Numbered from the stretch's first letter, positions 1 to 8,566 are shown. The stretch is DNA of 33,016 nt from Bacillota bacterium (GCA_023434855.1 JAEYSJ010000187.1:1-33016), one strand, 5' to 3'. Translations and numbers: made by a program. The notes: generated from the sequence alone by a model not told the origin.

Positions 1-2452
1 GTGGTACACAGATAACTTTGACAATTTGCTTGCCGGCCAGCAGCGCCTGAACTTTTTCCTGTTCAAGAGCTTTTTGCTCCAATTCCTGGGCACTCAGGCC
101 GACAGGAATAATAATCTTATCACGGACTTTGCCGTTTATTTGTAGAACAATTTCTATTTCATCTACCTTAACTGCTTCGGCGTCGAATTCCGGCCAGGCC
201 TGTTTATGCACACTTCCCTGGCCTATTGTTTCACTCCACAATTCTTCAGTAATATGCGGCGCGAAGGGTGCCAACAGACGTAACAGCGCCGCTACCACTT
301 CCCGCATAAGTCCGGCATTGGGAGTTGCTGCCTGTTCCTTTAATACATACATGGCATTTACTAATTCCATTATTGCACTGATAGCAGTATTAAAATTAAA
401 ACGTTCACCGATATCCTCAGTTACTTTTTTAATTGTGAGATGAAGCACCCGCCGCAATTCACGTTCCGGCTTGCTAAGACCGCCGAGGTCATATGCGGCA
501 GCCCCTTCCTTGACTGCAGGAGCATAGTAACTGACAATACGCCACAAACGTCCCAGGAAACGGTAAGCACCTTCTACACCTTGGTCACTCCATTCCAAAT
601 CGCGTTCAGGCGGAGCGGCAAACAGAATAAACAGCCGGGCAGTATCAGCACCGTATTTACCAACAATTTCCTCAGGTGATACTATATTACCCTTGGATTT
701 GGACATTTTAGCGCCGTCTTTAATAACCATGCCTTGGGTTAACAAATTTTTAAAAGGCTCATCAAAATTAATCAATCCTGCATCCTTAAGAACCTTGGTA
801 AAAAAGCGGGAGTACAAAAGATGCAAAATAGCATGTTCAATGCCGCCAATGTATTGATCAACAGGCATCCAGTAATTTGCTTTAGCAGCTTCAAAGGGCT
901 CCGCATTATTGCGCGGATCAGTATATCGCATGTAATACCAGGATGAGTCGATAAAGGTATCCATAGTATCCGTTTCCCGGCGTGCCTTGCCACCGCATTT
1001 AGGACATTTGCAGTTAACAAATTCCTCAACCTTGGCTAAAGGTGATACCGACCCGGTGTCAAAGCGAACATTTTCCGGCAGCATTACCGGCAGATCTTCA
1101 TCAGGCACAGGAACAACACCGCAGTCCTGACAATAGATTACCGGAATAGGAGCGCCCCAATACCGTTGACGGGAAACAAGCCAATCCCGCAGCCGGTAAT
1201 TGATACGGCGTTTGCCAATTCCCTGCTCCTCCAGCCATTTGGCTACCGCCACTTTACCCAGCTCATTATCCATACCGCCAAACTGTCCTGAATTAACCAT
1301 AACTCCGGGACCGTCATAGGCACCTGTCATACTGTCAATTGTTAAATCTGCCCCCTGAGGCTGAATTACCAGCCGTTTAGGCAAGTTATACTTAGTGGCG
1401 AACTGCCAGTCACGTTCATCATGGGCAGGCACACCCATTACTGCGCCGGTACCATACTCCATCAAAACATAATTGGCAACCCAAATAGGCACTTGTTCTC
1501 CGGTAAAGGGATTAACCGCATAAGCGCCGGTAAACATACCTTCTTTTTCAAATTCGTTGGAAGTCCGGTTAATTTCACTTAAGTTACGCACCCGGCCAAC
1601 AAACTCCCGCACAGCCTGCTCAGTTTGCTTTCCGGCAATAAGTTTCTCAACCAATGGATGTTCGGGGGCCAGCACAACATAACTTACACCAAAGGCCGTG
1701 TCATGTCTGGTCGTATATACCGGTATTTTCTCGCCGGATTCCGCCACAGTGAAACTAAATTCGGCGCCTTCACTCCGGCCAATCCAATTGTCCTGCATTA
1801 TTTTAACACGTTCAGGCCAGCCTTTAAGCTCGTCTAAATCGGCTAACAGCCTGTCCGCATAATCAGTAATTCTAAAAAACCACTGTTCCAATTCTTTCTT
1901 GACTACGACTGAATCGCAACGCCAGCAGCGGCCATCAACCACTTGCTCGTTAGCAAGCACTGTATTGCAATCATCACACCAGTTTACTGCAGCTTTTTTC
2001 TTATAAGCTAAGCCACGTTTAAAAAATAACAAAAATAACCATTGAGTCCAACGGTAGTATTCCGGATGACAAGTAGCCACTTCCCGCTCCCAATCATACG
2101 AAAGACCCAATTCCTGTTGCTGGCGGCGCATATTAGCGATATTGTCCCACGTCCAATTAGCAGGATGAATGCCATGCTTAATAGCAGCATTTTCCGCCGG
2201 CATGCCAAATGCGTCCCAACCCATGGGATGCAATACATTATAGCCATGCATAATCTTAAACCTGGCAATTACGTCGCCAATGGAATAATTGCGCACATGT
2301 CCCATATGAAGTTTACCTGATGGATAAGGGAACATTTCCAATACATAGTATTCAGGGCGCTGCTGGTTTAGTTCCGTACGGAACGCCTGCTGGTCATTCC
2401 AGATCCTTTGCCATTTGGTTTCAATATCTTGTGGTATATACTTTTCGTTCAT
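1..2452 (-). CDS. leuS: Leucyl-tRNA synthetase, 3'-truncated by window edge
   Basis: Class I aminoacyl-tRNA synthetase that charges tRNA-Leu with leucine in the cytoplasm. About 817 residues are visible; only the last few C-terminal residues lie outside the window. The N-terminus begins [14 protein letters not shown]. The HIGH-type signature reads HMGH at residues 49-52 within [15 protein letters not shown]. The KMSKS loop appears as [10 protein letters not shown] about two thirds along. Paired Cys motifs (CDDCN, CWRC) near residue 160-180 and the long editing domain (motif [14 protein letters not shown]) match bacterial LeuS. The ATG follows AGGAGGG with good spacing and a consensus promoter lies upstream. 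The gene is divergent from the small unknown gene at 2653. Identification is secure; the absent stop is only a window-edge effect. Confidence 0.97.
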   Translation of the reverse strand, partial: MNEKYIPQDIETKWQRIWNDQQAFRTELNQQRPEYYVLEMFPYPSGKLHMGHVRNYSIGDVIARFKIMHGYNVLHPMGWDAFGMPAENAAIKHGIHPANWTWDNIANMRRQQQELGLSYDWEREVATCHPEYYRWTQWLFLLFFKRGLAYKKKAAVNWCDDCNTVLANEQVVDGRCWRCDSVVVKKELEQWFFRITDYADRLLADLDELKGWPERVKIMQDNWIGRSEGAEFSFTVAESGEKIPVYTTRHDTAFGVSYVVLAPEHPLVEKLIAGKQTEQAVREFVGRVRNLSEINRTSNEFEKEGMFTGAYAVNPFTGEQVPIWVANYVLMEYGTGAVMGVPAHDERDWQFATKYNLPKRLVIQPQGADLTIDSMTGAYDGPGVMVNSGQFGGMDNELGKVAVAKWLEEQGIGKRRINYRLRDWLVSRQRYWGAPIPVIYCQDCGVVPVPDEDLPVMLPENVRFDTGSVSPLAKVEEFVNCKCPKCGGKARRETDTMDTFIDSSWYYMRYTDPRNNAEPFEAAKANYWMPVDQYIGGIEHAILHLLYSRFFTKVLKDAGLINFDEPFKNLLTQGMVIKDGAKMSKSKGNIVSPEEIVGKYGADTARLFILFAAPPERDLEWSDQGVEGAYRFLGRLWRIVSYYAPAVKEGAAAYDLGGLSKPERELRRVLHLTIKKVTEDIGERFNFNTAISAIMELVNAMYVLKEQAATPNAGLMREVVAALLRLLAPFAPHITEELWSETIGQGSVHKQAWPEFDAEAVKVDEIEIVLQINGKVRDKIIIPVGLSAQELEQKALEQEKVQALLAGKQIVKVICVP

Positions 2453-2469
2453 TAATTACCCTCCTAAGT

Positions 2470-2498
2470 AAAAACGCCCCATGGCTTATTAGCCAGGG
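2470..2498 (-). promoter_or_regulatory. Hairpin plus U-run in the leuS leader (attenuator-like)
   Basis: Reading the minus strand, TGGCT pairs with AGCCA around an AATA loop, extended by CCC/GGG, and is followed by CGTTTTTA just upstream of the AGGAGGG ribosome binding site. The shape is that of an intrinsic terminator inside the leader. Regulation by attenuation is an inference; no antiterminator or T-box element was recognised. Confidence 0.4.
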
Positions 2499-2562
2499 AC
2501 GAGTAAAAAAGCCCGCAAAACTACCCTGCTTGACGGCAAAAAGCCCTTTTGAATCGAGTACC

Positions 2563-2591
2563 ATTATATAGTAATTTATTGAAAAAGTCAA
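2563..2591 (-). promoter_or_regulatory. Sigma-A type promoter of leuS
   Basis: On the minus strand TTGACT (2591-2586), a 17-base spacer and TATAAT (2568-2563) form a near-perfect housekeeping promoter. Transcription should start near 2556, giving a leader of about 100 nt before the leuS ATG. That is too short for a standard T-box leader. Confidence 0.8.
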
Positions 2592-2652
2592 CTTGAGAAA
2601 AATGTTGTTCTATCTCGCCAGCTCAAGCATATCATTTTTTAGGAGGTGTGCT

Positions 2653-3045
2653 ATGTATAAACTAATTATTGGCAATGTAAGAGTAACTGTATTAGAGGAC
2701 AATATTGGACGCGAGCAGGCCACCGCTGCTGCCAGGCAGGCTATTGCTACGGCTAACCAGCAGGGAAAACTCCTAAGCCATATTGAAATTGGCTGTGGCG
2801 ATACAGGTCTGGAAGTGCAAACAACCGAAAAAACCGGAAGCAGGCTGGCCAGAAAAACCATTAAACAGAGCATGCTTGACGGCATGCGCACCGCAATACA
2901 AGAAAAACTATATCCTACAAGCGCCTTCAGCAGCAAGGAAGCTTGGTTTGACAACGATACCGGTCAGGAGTGGCGCGGTTCAGAAGTTGATACCACCCGT
3001 GTCGAGCTGGTAGCTAAATTGGAAGAATGGATGAAAACGTTATAA
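2653..3045 (+). CDS. Hypothetical protein, 130 aa
   Basis: Not recognised as a known family. The start is the ATG at 2653, preceded by AGGAGGTG at 2641; a longer reading from 2593 has no ribosome binding site. The predicted protein is soluble, without signal peptide or membrane segment. It begins MYKLIIGNVRVTVLED, is Ala/Gln-rich and helical around residues 20-40, and ends KLEEWMKTL. It is divergent from leuS and closed by its own strong terminator. A second copy of its last 25 codons plus terminator sequence lies at 4949-5052, and that fragment differs mainly at synonymous positions. This suggests the protein is conserved in related genomes. Function unknown. Confidence 0.8.
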   Translation: MYKLIIGNVRVTVLEDNIGREQATAAARQAIATANQQGKLLSHIEIGCGDTGLEVQTTEKTGSRLARKTIKQSMLDGMRTAIQEKLYPTSAFSSKEAWFDNDTGQEWRGSEVDTTRVELVAKLEEWMKTL

Positions 3046-3053
3046 TTACTATT

Positions 3054-3086
3054 AAGGATGCCGAAGATATGGTATCCTTATTTTTT
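3054..3086 (+). terminator. Intrinsic terminator of the 130-aa gene
   Basis: AAGGATGCC (3054-3062) pairs with GGTATCCTT (3071-3079) around an 8-nt loop, then A and six T. The stem has nine pairs, one of them G-U. A decayed copy of the same sequence, without the right arm, sits at 5036-5052. Confidence 0.85.
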
Positions 3087-3202
3087 ATGGGCAAACCGTG
3101 CGCAGCTTCATATAGTATCTTTATTCAATGAGAATTCCTTATAATATTGCAAGAAAAAATCACCATTGGCCTGTATTAGCTTCAAACGGACACCAACATG
3201 CA

Positions 3203-3250
3203 TAATAATTAAGAGATGTGTGATAACGCATCCTCTAATTATTAATTTTT
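3203..3250 (+). terminator. Hairpin with T-run, terminator-like
   Basis: TAATAATTA (3203-3211) pairs with TAATTATTA (3236-3244). The stem is extended inward by an imperfect GAG/CTC section and is followed by a T-run on the plus strand. It lies between the convergent 130-aa gene and the GNAT gene at 3315 and could end transcripts arriving from the left. AT-rich, so moderate certainty. Confidence 0.5.
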
Positions 3251-3314
3251 TTACCCATTAGTGGTTAAACAAAGTGTTCTAAGACAATAGAACTGACATT
3301 TGATAATAATAGAA

Positions 3315-3818
3315 CTAATCCTTACTTGCAACTTGAACAATCTGTTTCTCACCGTACTTCTCAAAATATTTATAAAACCGCATACCAATCTTCTCAGCAA
3401 CCTTTTGTGATGGAATATTCCGTACTGTGGTATATGAAAATATTTCGGGACAATGCAAAACTTTAAATGCATATTCCTTACAGGCAAGAGCAGCTTCCGT
3501 TGCAAATCCCCTATTACAATATTCCTTAATAATATGAAAACCAATCTCTGGTACAGTTTCATCGCTAATGTTTTGCATTGTTATGCCACAATCTCCAATA
3601 AACACCTCGCCTTCTTTTAATATTACAGCCCATAGCCCGTGTTTATACTTTTTATAATTTTCAATATTCCATTGAATCCACTTTTCTACCTTCTCTTCAC
3701 TAAACGGATTTGGATAGAATTCCATAGATTCAGGATTAGAAAGGACTTTCATTAATTCTTTTTTATCGTCAATTAGCAATTCCCTCAAATACAATCTTTC
3801 TGTCTCAATTATTTTCAT
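3315..3818 (-). CDS. GNAT N-acetyltransferase, RimJ/RimL type, 167 aa
   Basis: Probable acetyl-CoA-dependent N-acetyltransferase of the Acetyltransf_3 group; substrate not predictable. It starts MKIIETERLYLREL, the usual opening of RimJ/RimL-like enzymes. It contains GDCGI in the core beta strand and the acetyl-CoA binding turn NRGFATEA around residue 104-111, followed by NIPSQKVAEKIGM, the typical C-terminal part of the fold. Length matches the family. The ATG has GAGGT about nine bases upstream. The gene stands alone, convergent with the 130-aa gene and AT-richer than leuS, in keeping with an accessory region. Family call secure, substrate unknown. Confidence 0.88.
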   Translation of the reverse strand: MKIIETERLYLRELLIDDKKELMKVLSNPESMEFYPNPFSEEKVEKWIQWNIENYKKYKHGLWAVILKEGEVFIGDCGITMQNISDETVPEIGFHIIKEYCNRGFATEAALACKEYAFKVLHCPEIFSYTTVRNIPSQKVAEKIGMRFYKYFEKYGEKQIVQVASKD

Positions 3819-4002
3819 TATTAATGACCTCGTAACTGTTCATTTAATTACCAAGTTCAACAAATAAGTAAAATATACTCTAATTTCCCATTTTTATATA
3901 TGTAATATTTTATATATTTTTATATTAATTAACGGTGTAAAACCCCATGCAGGTTATAAACTTCTTTCTAACACTGAAAGCAGCAAAAAATTGATTTATA
4001 AG

Positions 4003-4045
4003 ATTAAAAGCCGGCATCTCCTTTAAAAGATTGCTGGCTTTTAAT
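4003..4045. terminator. 14-bp stem hairpin, probable terminator
   Basis: ATTAAAAGCCGGCA pairs with TGCTGGCTTTTAAT, one G-U pair included, around a 15-nt loop. It lies within the 364-bp gap between the GNAT gene (3818) and the isochorismatase gene (4183) and would end minus-strand transcripts of the latter. U-rich sequence downstream is weak, so termination is likely but not certain. Apart from this hairpin the gap shows only AT-rich sequence. Confidence 0.55.
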
Positions 4046-4182
4046 GTCACTACCAAGTCTTATCATATTTTATTGAAAAGGGAGTACTGTCTTTTATACG
4101 TTTGTTCCAAATTAAAATAACTTTCCCCTCAGGGTGAAGAATGAAAACCGCTCAGTATTATCAATCAAGATTTAGTTCACCT

Positions 4183-4734
4183 CTAAAATTCTACTTCTTC
4201 AGTTTTCTTTAGCTCAGCAAAGCGCAGTTCAGGAATCTGTAGATTTCCTATTATCCTATTATGATGTTCAATTATTTGAGAAGCAGATAAAGTATCTGAA
4301 TCAAAAGTACTATGTCCATCACTTACAAATACGTTTTTATATCCCAAACTAAATGCACGTCTACATGTCGTATCTACGCAAAACTCTGTACAAAGTCCTA
4401 CTATTATTAACTTATTGACATTCAAAGATTGTAACGTCTCATGCAAAGTAGTTTTGTAAAAAGAATCCGGAAAATACTTCAAAATAACTATATCATCTTT
4501 TTGCGGTTTAATTTGAGGATGGATTTCCCATAATGGCGTCCCTTTTATTGCAAATTTATCGTCAGTATGTTGTATATAGATTATAGGTTTATTTAAAGCC
4601 CGAGCTTTGTGGATTAATGTATTAATGTTATTTAATAACTGTGCAGCCTTAAATAATTTTTTGCCATCGTACTTTTCTCTTTCAACAAGTAAAACTTGAA
4701 CATCAATAATCAAGAGAGCAGAATTATCACTCAT
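4183..4734 (-). CDS. Isochorismatase-family cysteine hydrolase, 183 aa
   Basis: Member of the isochorismatase-like hydrolase superfamily (nicotinamidase, isochorismatase and related amidases). The catalytic triad is readable: Asp11 in ALLIIDVQ, Lys86 in ILKYFPDSF and the nucleophile Cys119 in VGLCTEFCVDTT. The length of 183 residues is normal for the family. A cis-peptide type VGLCTEFCV loop supports an active enzyme. It is a single-gene unit between two hairpins. The substrate cannot be set from sequence: the nicotinamidase metal motif is not obvious and no siderophore genes are nearby, so a general amidase role is as likely as isochorismate cleavage. AT-rich codon use, like the adjacent GNAT gene. 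Confidence 0.88.
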   Translation of the reverse strand: MSDNSALLIIDVQVLLVEREKYDGKKLFKAAQLLNNINTLIHKARALNKPIIYIQHTDDKFAIKGTPLWEIHPQIKPQKDDIVILKYFPDSFYKTTLHETLQSLNVNKLIIVGLCTEFCVDTTCRRAFSLGYKNVFVSDGHSTFDSDTLSASQIIEHHNRIIGNLQIPELRFAELKKTEEVEF

Positions 4735-4881
4735 TTTTATTTTCCTCCAAGATTATATTAATCACTTATTCATTCTACCAAAATATTCCTTTCCCTTTAA
4801 ATGCTATTTAAATACTTTCTATTTTTTTCCGCAAATATAGTAAGAGTTTTCAGGACTTATCAAAAACGTCTAATAGAAAAC

Positions 4882-4910
4882 AAACCGCAGAGGGCTAACC
4901 CTGCGGTTTT
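4882..4910. terminator. Bidirectional intrinsic terminator
   Basis: AAACCGCA (4882-4889) pairs with TGCGGTTT (4902-4909), with inner GGG/CCC around CTAA. T-rich tracts follow on both strands. It lies upstream of the isochorismatase gene, so it would not end that gene. It more likely ended a gene formerly to its left or right in this 486-bp gap. Confidence 0.7.
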
Positions 4911-4948
4911 ACTGCATTTATAGTTACTTGCTTTTACCGACACGCCAC

Positions 4949-5026
4949 GAATGGCGCGGTTCAGAAGTTGACACCACCCGCGGCGAGCTGGTAGCCAAAT
5001 TGGAAGAATGGATGAAAACACTATAA
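4949..5026 (+). pseudogene. Duplicate 3' fragment of the 130-aa gene
   Basis: The last 25 codons plus stop of the gene at 2653 recur here (EWRGSEVDTTRGELVAK... then LEEWMKTL), and homology continues to 5052 through the terminator's left arm. No start codon or upstream part is present. Of the base differences in the coding part, one changes an amino acid (Val to Gly); the others (GAG/GAA, GAT/GAC, CGT/CGC, GCT/GCC, ACG/ACA, TTA/CTA) are silent. That pattern suggests descent from a functional homologue, not a fresh duplication. The two copies bracket the GNAT and isochorismatase genes. Confidence 0.85.
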
Positions 5027-5220
5027 TGATTGGTTAAGGATGCCGAAGATATTGGGGTTTTTAATAATACTTTTTAAATAACACGTATTTCTATCATCTT
5101 TTCGAGGATAAATCTGCTCAGGCTTGGGGAGTATTATTTTACCATTATTCATTTGCCTAATCCCTTCCACTTATGCTTCTTTATCATATATGCGCATTAT
5201 GGGTAATTGACACCCGTTCA

Positions 5221-5814
5221 TCAGGCCAACTTGTTTGGCAGATTCCTTAGCAACACATCGAGACTTTTATATTTATTCAGAGCGTTAAGGACATTGCTAT
5301 CAGGCTTTGAGAATATAACCGGACAATCAAATTCCCCAATATCCTCCCGAATCGTAAAGGCCAACTTTTCTTCAGCGATTGAAAATTCGGCATTAATACC
5401 AGGTTTATTCCCTCGTGCATCCACTCTAATCCATTTGCCAAGTGATTCTAAGTAGATAGCATTTAAGCCGTGTAAAACAATGCAGTCATTCAGCCAAATT
5501 CCTTGGTAGCAAAAGCCTGTTGGTATTCCGAGGCAACGCAGTATTGCCGCTAATAGATGGGCCTTGGCAAGGCATAAGCCATGCCCTAGTTTAAGAACCT
5601 CTGAAGCATTGCAAGTTATGATATTATTGCCAATATCTATAGAATGTTTTATTTCGTCTCTAACGAAGCAGTATACTTTATGAGCTAAATCGATTTCATT
5701 GTTGGTATCCTTGGCTAGCATCACAGCAACCTGCTTAATGCTGCTGTCAAGATAATCAATCTCTTCGGAACTTTGAATATATTCTTTCATGGTATTCTCT
5801 ACCGAAAACTTCAA
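5221..5814 (-). CDS. Transglutaminase-like superfamily protein
   Basis: Cysteine-protease-fold protein of the transglutaminase-core family, usually a peptidase or amidase and not a true cross-linker. The triad is visible (numbering from the TTG start): Cys81 in LGHGLCLAKAHLLAA, His115 in VLHGLNAIYL and Asp132 in WIRVDARGNK. No signal peptide or membrane segment is seen, so it is probably cytoplasmic. Start choice: the frame is open to a GTG at 5823, but that GTG abuts the purine-rich AGGGG. The TTG at 5814 has AGGGGGTGGAG at proper distance and is preferred; an ATG at 5790 lacks a site. Monocistronic, in the accessory stretch. Substrate unknown. Confidence 0.85.
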   Translation of the reverse strand: MKFSVENTMKEYIQSSEEIDYLDSSIKQVAVMLAKDTNNEIDLAHKVYCFVRDEIKHSIDIGNNIITCNASEVLKLGHGLCLAKAHLLAAILRCLGIPTGFCYQGIWLNDCIVLHGLNAIYLESLGKWIRVDARGNKPGINAEFSIAEEKLAFTIREDIGEFDCPVIFSKPDSNVLNALNKYKSLDVLLRNLPNKLA

Positions 5815-5876
5815 TATCTCCACCCCCTATCAACACACTGCAAATCCTATTCAATGATTATATTTCCCTTGCCTAA

Positions 5877-6332
5877 CTACTTCTGCCAGTTTTGTATTTC
5901 AATAATATTGCCCTCCGGATCACGTGCATATACTGCAGTTAAAATCCCGAATTCTCCATAGTCCTTATTCACAAGTTCCCCCAGTTGTTCACCGCCGTTA
6001 TCCAGTAAGGATTTCAATACATCTTCGACGGAATCGACGTGAAAGGCTAAATGACCAAATCCTTGACGGTTAATTATTGGTTTACCTTCTGCCGGATTAT
6101 CAGGCTTATACTCGAAGATTTCCAAGGTAGGACCGTTTTCATATCCAGGCAGACTGAGATGAATTCCTTTAATTCTGACATTATTTATCATAGTCATTTT
6201 ATCAATCCAGTCTCCCGAAAGATCGCGTTCAGGATAAGTTGGTTTACACGCAAAAACATCAATATAGAATTGCGCTAATTTCCTCCAGTTTTCGGCAATA
6301 ATATTGGTATGAACATATTTTATGTTATTCAT
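5877..6332 (-). CDS. VOC-family (glyoxalase/dioxygenase fold) metalloprotein, 151 aa
   Basis: Vicinal oxygen chelate protein made of two beta-alpha-beta-beta-beta modules. The four expected metal ligands are visible: His8 (YVHTNI), Glu71 (TLEIFEY), His94 (GFGHLAFHV) and Glu145 (GNIIEIQNW). The DPEGN turn before the last strand is typical of glyoxalase I-like proteins. The start at 6332 is chosen because GGAGAG lies just upstream; the frame runs further to 6437 without a plausible site. The family includes lactoylglutathione lyases, epimerases, ring-cleavage dioxygenases and fosfomycin/bleomycin resistance proteins, and sequence alone does not separate these here. Monocistronic. Confidence 0.87.
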   Translation of the reverse strand: MNNIKYVHTNIIAENWRKLAQFYIDVFACKPTYPERDLSGDWIDKMTMINNVRIKGIHLSLPGYENGPTLEIFEYKPDNPAEGKPIINRQGFGHLAFHVDSVEDVLKSLLDNGGEQLGELVNKDYGEFGILTAVYARDPEGNIIEIQNWQK

Positions 6333-6477
6333 ACAACACTCTCCTCGTATTTTAATTTTTGCCATTTCCATAGCATGAACTCTGCTAATAAAAAATGGCC
6401 AATTTACACATAATTGTCTGCTACTATATCTCAGCAATTACATCCAACCTCACACATTCATAACAAGTTAGCACATT

Positions 6478-6951
6478 CTACGTCACCACAAGTCTATTCC
6501 TTATGCCTTCAACTACATTAATAATGTAGTCATTGTCCATCGCATCACGTTCAACTTTGAATCTTTTTCGATAAATGCTTAATAATTTTGCTCCATCAAT
6601 TTTATTATCAGTATGTATATCTTCCGCCGAACAATTTAACATCCATTTATATCTGGGGAAAATATGCATGTGAAAATGAGCTGTCTCCTCCCCAAAATTG
6701 GCTAAATATATTTTTTCAATACCATCCATCTCAGATAATATGGCGGCAGCAGCTTTCATAACAGTGCCGATTTGAATTATTTCAGTTACATTTAATCCGC
6801 TGTATTCTTCAACATGCCTTACAGGTGAAATAATCAAATATCCTGCAATATTTACATCGATACAATGATGTAGAACAACATAGTCATCTTTGTAGATTAT
6901 CCCGCCAACCGGAACAATCTTCCCTGCAGCAATACCGCAAGTTAAACACAT
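6478..6951 (-). CDS. HIT-family nucleotide hydrolase/transferase, 157 aa
   Basis: Histidine triad protein: the motif HFHMH at residues 92-96 within AHFHMHIFPRYKW carries the nucleophilic His94. The N-terminal half has the usual GYLIISPVRHVEEYSGL stretch. An N-terminal CLTC pair (Cys2, Cys5) may bind zinc, as in many HIT proteins that begin with CxxC. Members hydrolyse nucleoside phosphoramidates, dinucleoside polyphosphates or similar alpha-phosphate bonds; this one's substrate is unknown. The ATG is preceded by GGGAAGG. The next gene upstream is the broken GNAT gene, whose original stop lies only about 40 bases away, so the two may once have been co-transcribed. Confidence 0.9.
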   Translation of the reverse strand: MCLTCGIAAGKIVPVGGIIYKDDYVVLHHCIDVNIAGYLIISPVRHVEEYSGLNVTEIIQIGTVMKAAAAILSEMDGIEKIYLANFGEETAHFHMHIFPRYKWMLNCSAEDIHTDNKIDGAKLLSIYRKRFKVERDAMDNDYIINVVEGIRNRLVVT

Positions 6952-6989
6952 TTACCTTCCCCGCCTCACAGATTACTTTTTTGTTCCAT

Positions 6990-7588
6990 CTATCGAATAT
7001 TTAATTTATATAGTGAAACTGTTCTGCCCTCGATGCTGGAAGGAGACTCTCCTACATATTGAGCTCCCATTTTATCGTAAAATCCTTTGGCATTAGGATA
7101 AGAAAAACGTTCCGTTTTCGAACAGTGAAGAATTTAAGTTACTTTTCGGCTAAACTGCAGGTAATCAACTGTTTGCAGTCGCCCGAAAAGTTATAAATTC
7201 TGATACAGTCAGAAAAGATGTGGATTGTTCCAATATTCATCTCTTTACATTTTATCTTCATAAAATCTATCAGCTGTGTGCCAATACCCTTTCCTATATA
7301 TTCCGGCAAGATAAAAATATGTTCTAACCAAGTTCCTTTGTTAATTAATATTTTACCTGCCCGGAAATCCGTCTTCACTTCCACTAAAGAAAAATAACCA
7401 ACAGCCTGCCCGCTTCTTTCCGCCACATACACTATGTGTTTTTGGATATAAGATGGTGTAATCGTCAATTCGTCTTTCCAGACATCAAAATATTCATCGG
7501 GATAATTCCAATGCCGCTTTGCAGCAAATGATATCGCCGTTAATACATCACTGTCTTTGTATGAGGCCGCCCGAATCACGATGTTCAT
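6990..7588 (-). pseudogene. GNAT acetyltransferase interrupted by a small palindromic insertion
   Basis: The gene starts at the ATG at 7588 (MNIVIRAASYKDSDV) after a GGGGGG tract. It reads through the acetyl-CoA motif (PEYIGKGIGTQLIDFM) to IHIFS at about 7211. There the frame enters foreign sequence and stops at 7139. The genuine C-terminus continues at 7103-6990 in the same frame once the insert is removed: SYPNAKGFYDKMGAQYVGES, then PSSIEGRTVSLYKLNIR and stop. NAKGFYDKMGA is the standard GNAT helix after the beta-strand that ends in IHIFS. The interrupted product lacks this last part of the fold, so it is probably inactive. Confidence 0.82.
7107..7210. mobile_element. MITE-like palindromic insertion with 6-bp direct repeats
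   Basis: A 104-bp segment lies inside the GNAT gene. It is flanked by AGAAAA at 7101-7106 and again at 7211-7216. Deleting the segment and one repeat joins ...ATC TTT TCT to TAT CCT AAT in frame, which supports a true insertion with target duplication. The core folds as one imperfect hairpin: AGAATTTA and ACTTTTCGG near 7129-7150 are answered by CCGAAAAGT and TAAATTCT near 7182-7200, with ACTGCA/TGCAGT inside. No transposase is encoded, so movement would need an enzyme supplied in trans. Terminal inverted repeats at the exact ends are weak. Confidence 0.65.
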
Positions 7589-7692
7589 AATATACCCCCC
7601 TTTTTTGGGGTTCAATAAACAACCAGGATATCCTCTTTTTTCCAGAATAAATCGTATGTTTTTATCTCATTGTTATTTTAAAATTCCTCTAA

Positions 7693-7739
7693 AATCATAA
7701 AAAGAAACCACTCGGTATGAGCGGTTTCTTTTTATGATT
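7693..7739. terminator. Strong bidirectional terminator after the LysE gene
   Basis: AATCATAAAAAGAAACC (7693-7709) pairs perfectly with GGTTTCTTTTTATGATT (7723-7739), with an inner CTC/GAG pair in the loop. It lies 25 bases past the stop of the LysE-type gene on the minus strand, and the T-rich arm supports termination in both directions. Confidence 0.9.
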
Positions 7740-7763
7740 ATGTAAATTATAACACAAAACAAT

Positions 7764-8390
7764 TCATCTTTGTGCCGACAAAAGCCTTACACCTAAAAGC
7801 ATATATACTACTCCGCATATCTTATTCATAATCCCCGCTGTTTTCGGTTTTCTCCGCAAAAAGGATGTCATTGTTGAGGAAAACAGCGTAAGCAGTAAAC
7901 ACCAAATTGTGCCTGTAGTCAAAAAAATGCCTCCCAGCAGTAAAAACGGCAGACTTCCATAAGTGTTCTGCGGGTCAATAAACTGGGGCAGAAAAGACAA
8001 GAAGAATAAAGCTACTTTCGGGTTCAGCACGTTTGTCAGCAAACCCTGTAAATAGATATTTTTCATTTCCATCCTTGTTTCAGCCAGGGTAAATAATCCA
8101 TTATCTTTGGCCAGCAAAGCATTAATACCCAGGTATCCCAGATAAACGGCCCCCAATATTTTCACTGCCGTAAACGCCAGCGCGGATTTAGACAATATAA
8201 CTGACAGCCCCAATGCAGCCATTAAGGTATGTACCGCACAGCCGGAAATCACCCCCAATACGGAGTAAACACCGGCCCGGCGTCCCTGGGCGATGCTCCG
8301 GCTGAGAATGTAAATTGTATCGGCACCGGGCGTAATATTTAGCAGTATTCCGGTAAAAAGAAATACCTCTGGATGAACAGTTCCTAGCAT
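7764..8390 (-). CDS. LysE/RhtB-family amino acid exporter, 208 aa
   Basis: Inner-membrane translocator of the LysE superfamily, which exports amino acids such as threonine, homoserine or leucine. It opens with a hydrophobic segment holding the family motif NITPGADTIYILSRSIAQGRRAG. About six membrane segments follow, with the mid-protein motif GLLTNVLNPKVALFFLSFLPQF also diagnostic. Length is normal. The frame is open to a GTG at 8399, but the ATG at 8390 has AGAGGA at better distance. It is a single-gene unit closed by the strong terminator at 7693-7739. Substrate cannot be told from sequence. Confidence 0.92.
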   Translation of the reverse strand: MLGTVHPEVFLFTGILLNITPGADTIYILSRSIAQGRRAGVYSVLGVISGCAVHTLMAALGLSVILSKSALAFTAVKILGAVYLGYLGINALLAKDNGLFTLAETRMEMKNIYLQGLLTNVLNPKVALFFLSFLPQFIDPQNTYGSLPFLLLGGIFLTTGTIWCLLLTLFSSTMTSFLRRKPKTAGIMNKICGVVYMLLGVRLLSAQR

Positions 8391-8462
8391 AGTTTTCACA
8401 TCCTCTTTATTATCGTCGATACGCTGTTATCAGCAATTCAAGAGCTTACATGATATTTTTTA

Positions 8463-8538
8463 TTATAATACTGTAGTGCCAATTCTTCAATTACTATTAA
8501 AGATATCACATACCATTCAACCGAAAAATTAAAGCAGA
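8463..8538. repeat. 76-bp dispersed repeat, copy A
   Basis: Runs from TTATAATACTGTAGTGCC to CCGAAAAATTAAAGCAGA. It matches 16495-16569 in the same orientation with one substitution and one deleted base. It lies in the gap between the LysE-type gene and the MCP terminator. Nature unknown; it is not a terminator and no open frame is shared intact by both copies. Confidence 0.85.
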
Positions 8539-8566
8539 TACACAACACTATTATACTAATATGAAA

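Noticed and set aside
2456..2600. T-box riboswitch for leuS
   Set aside because: The leader is only about 100 nt and lacks a recognisable specifier stem or T-box sequence; only a simple hairpin remains.
3251..3562. 103-codon minus-strand frame overlapping the first GNAT gene
   Set aside because: Out of frame with the clear GNAT coding sequence and without motifs or a ribosome binding site.
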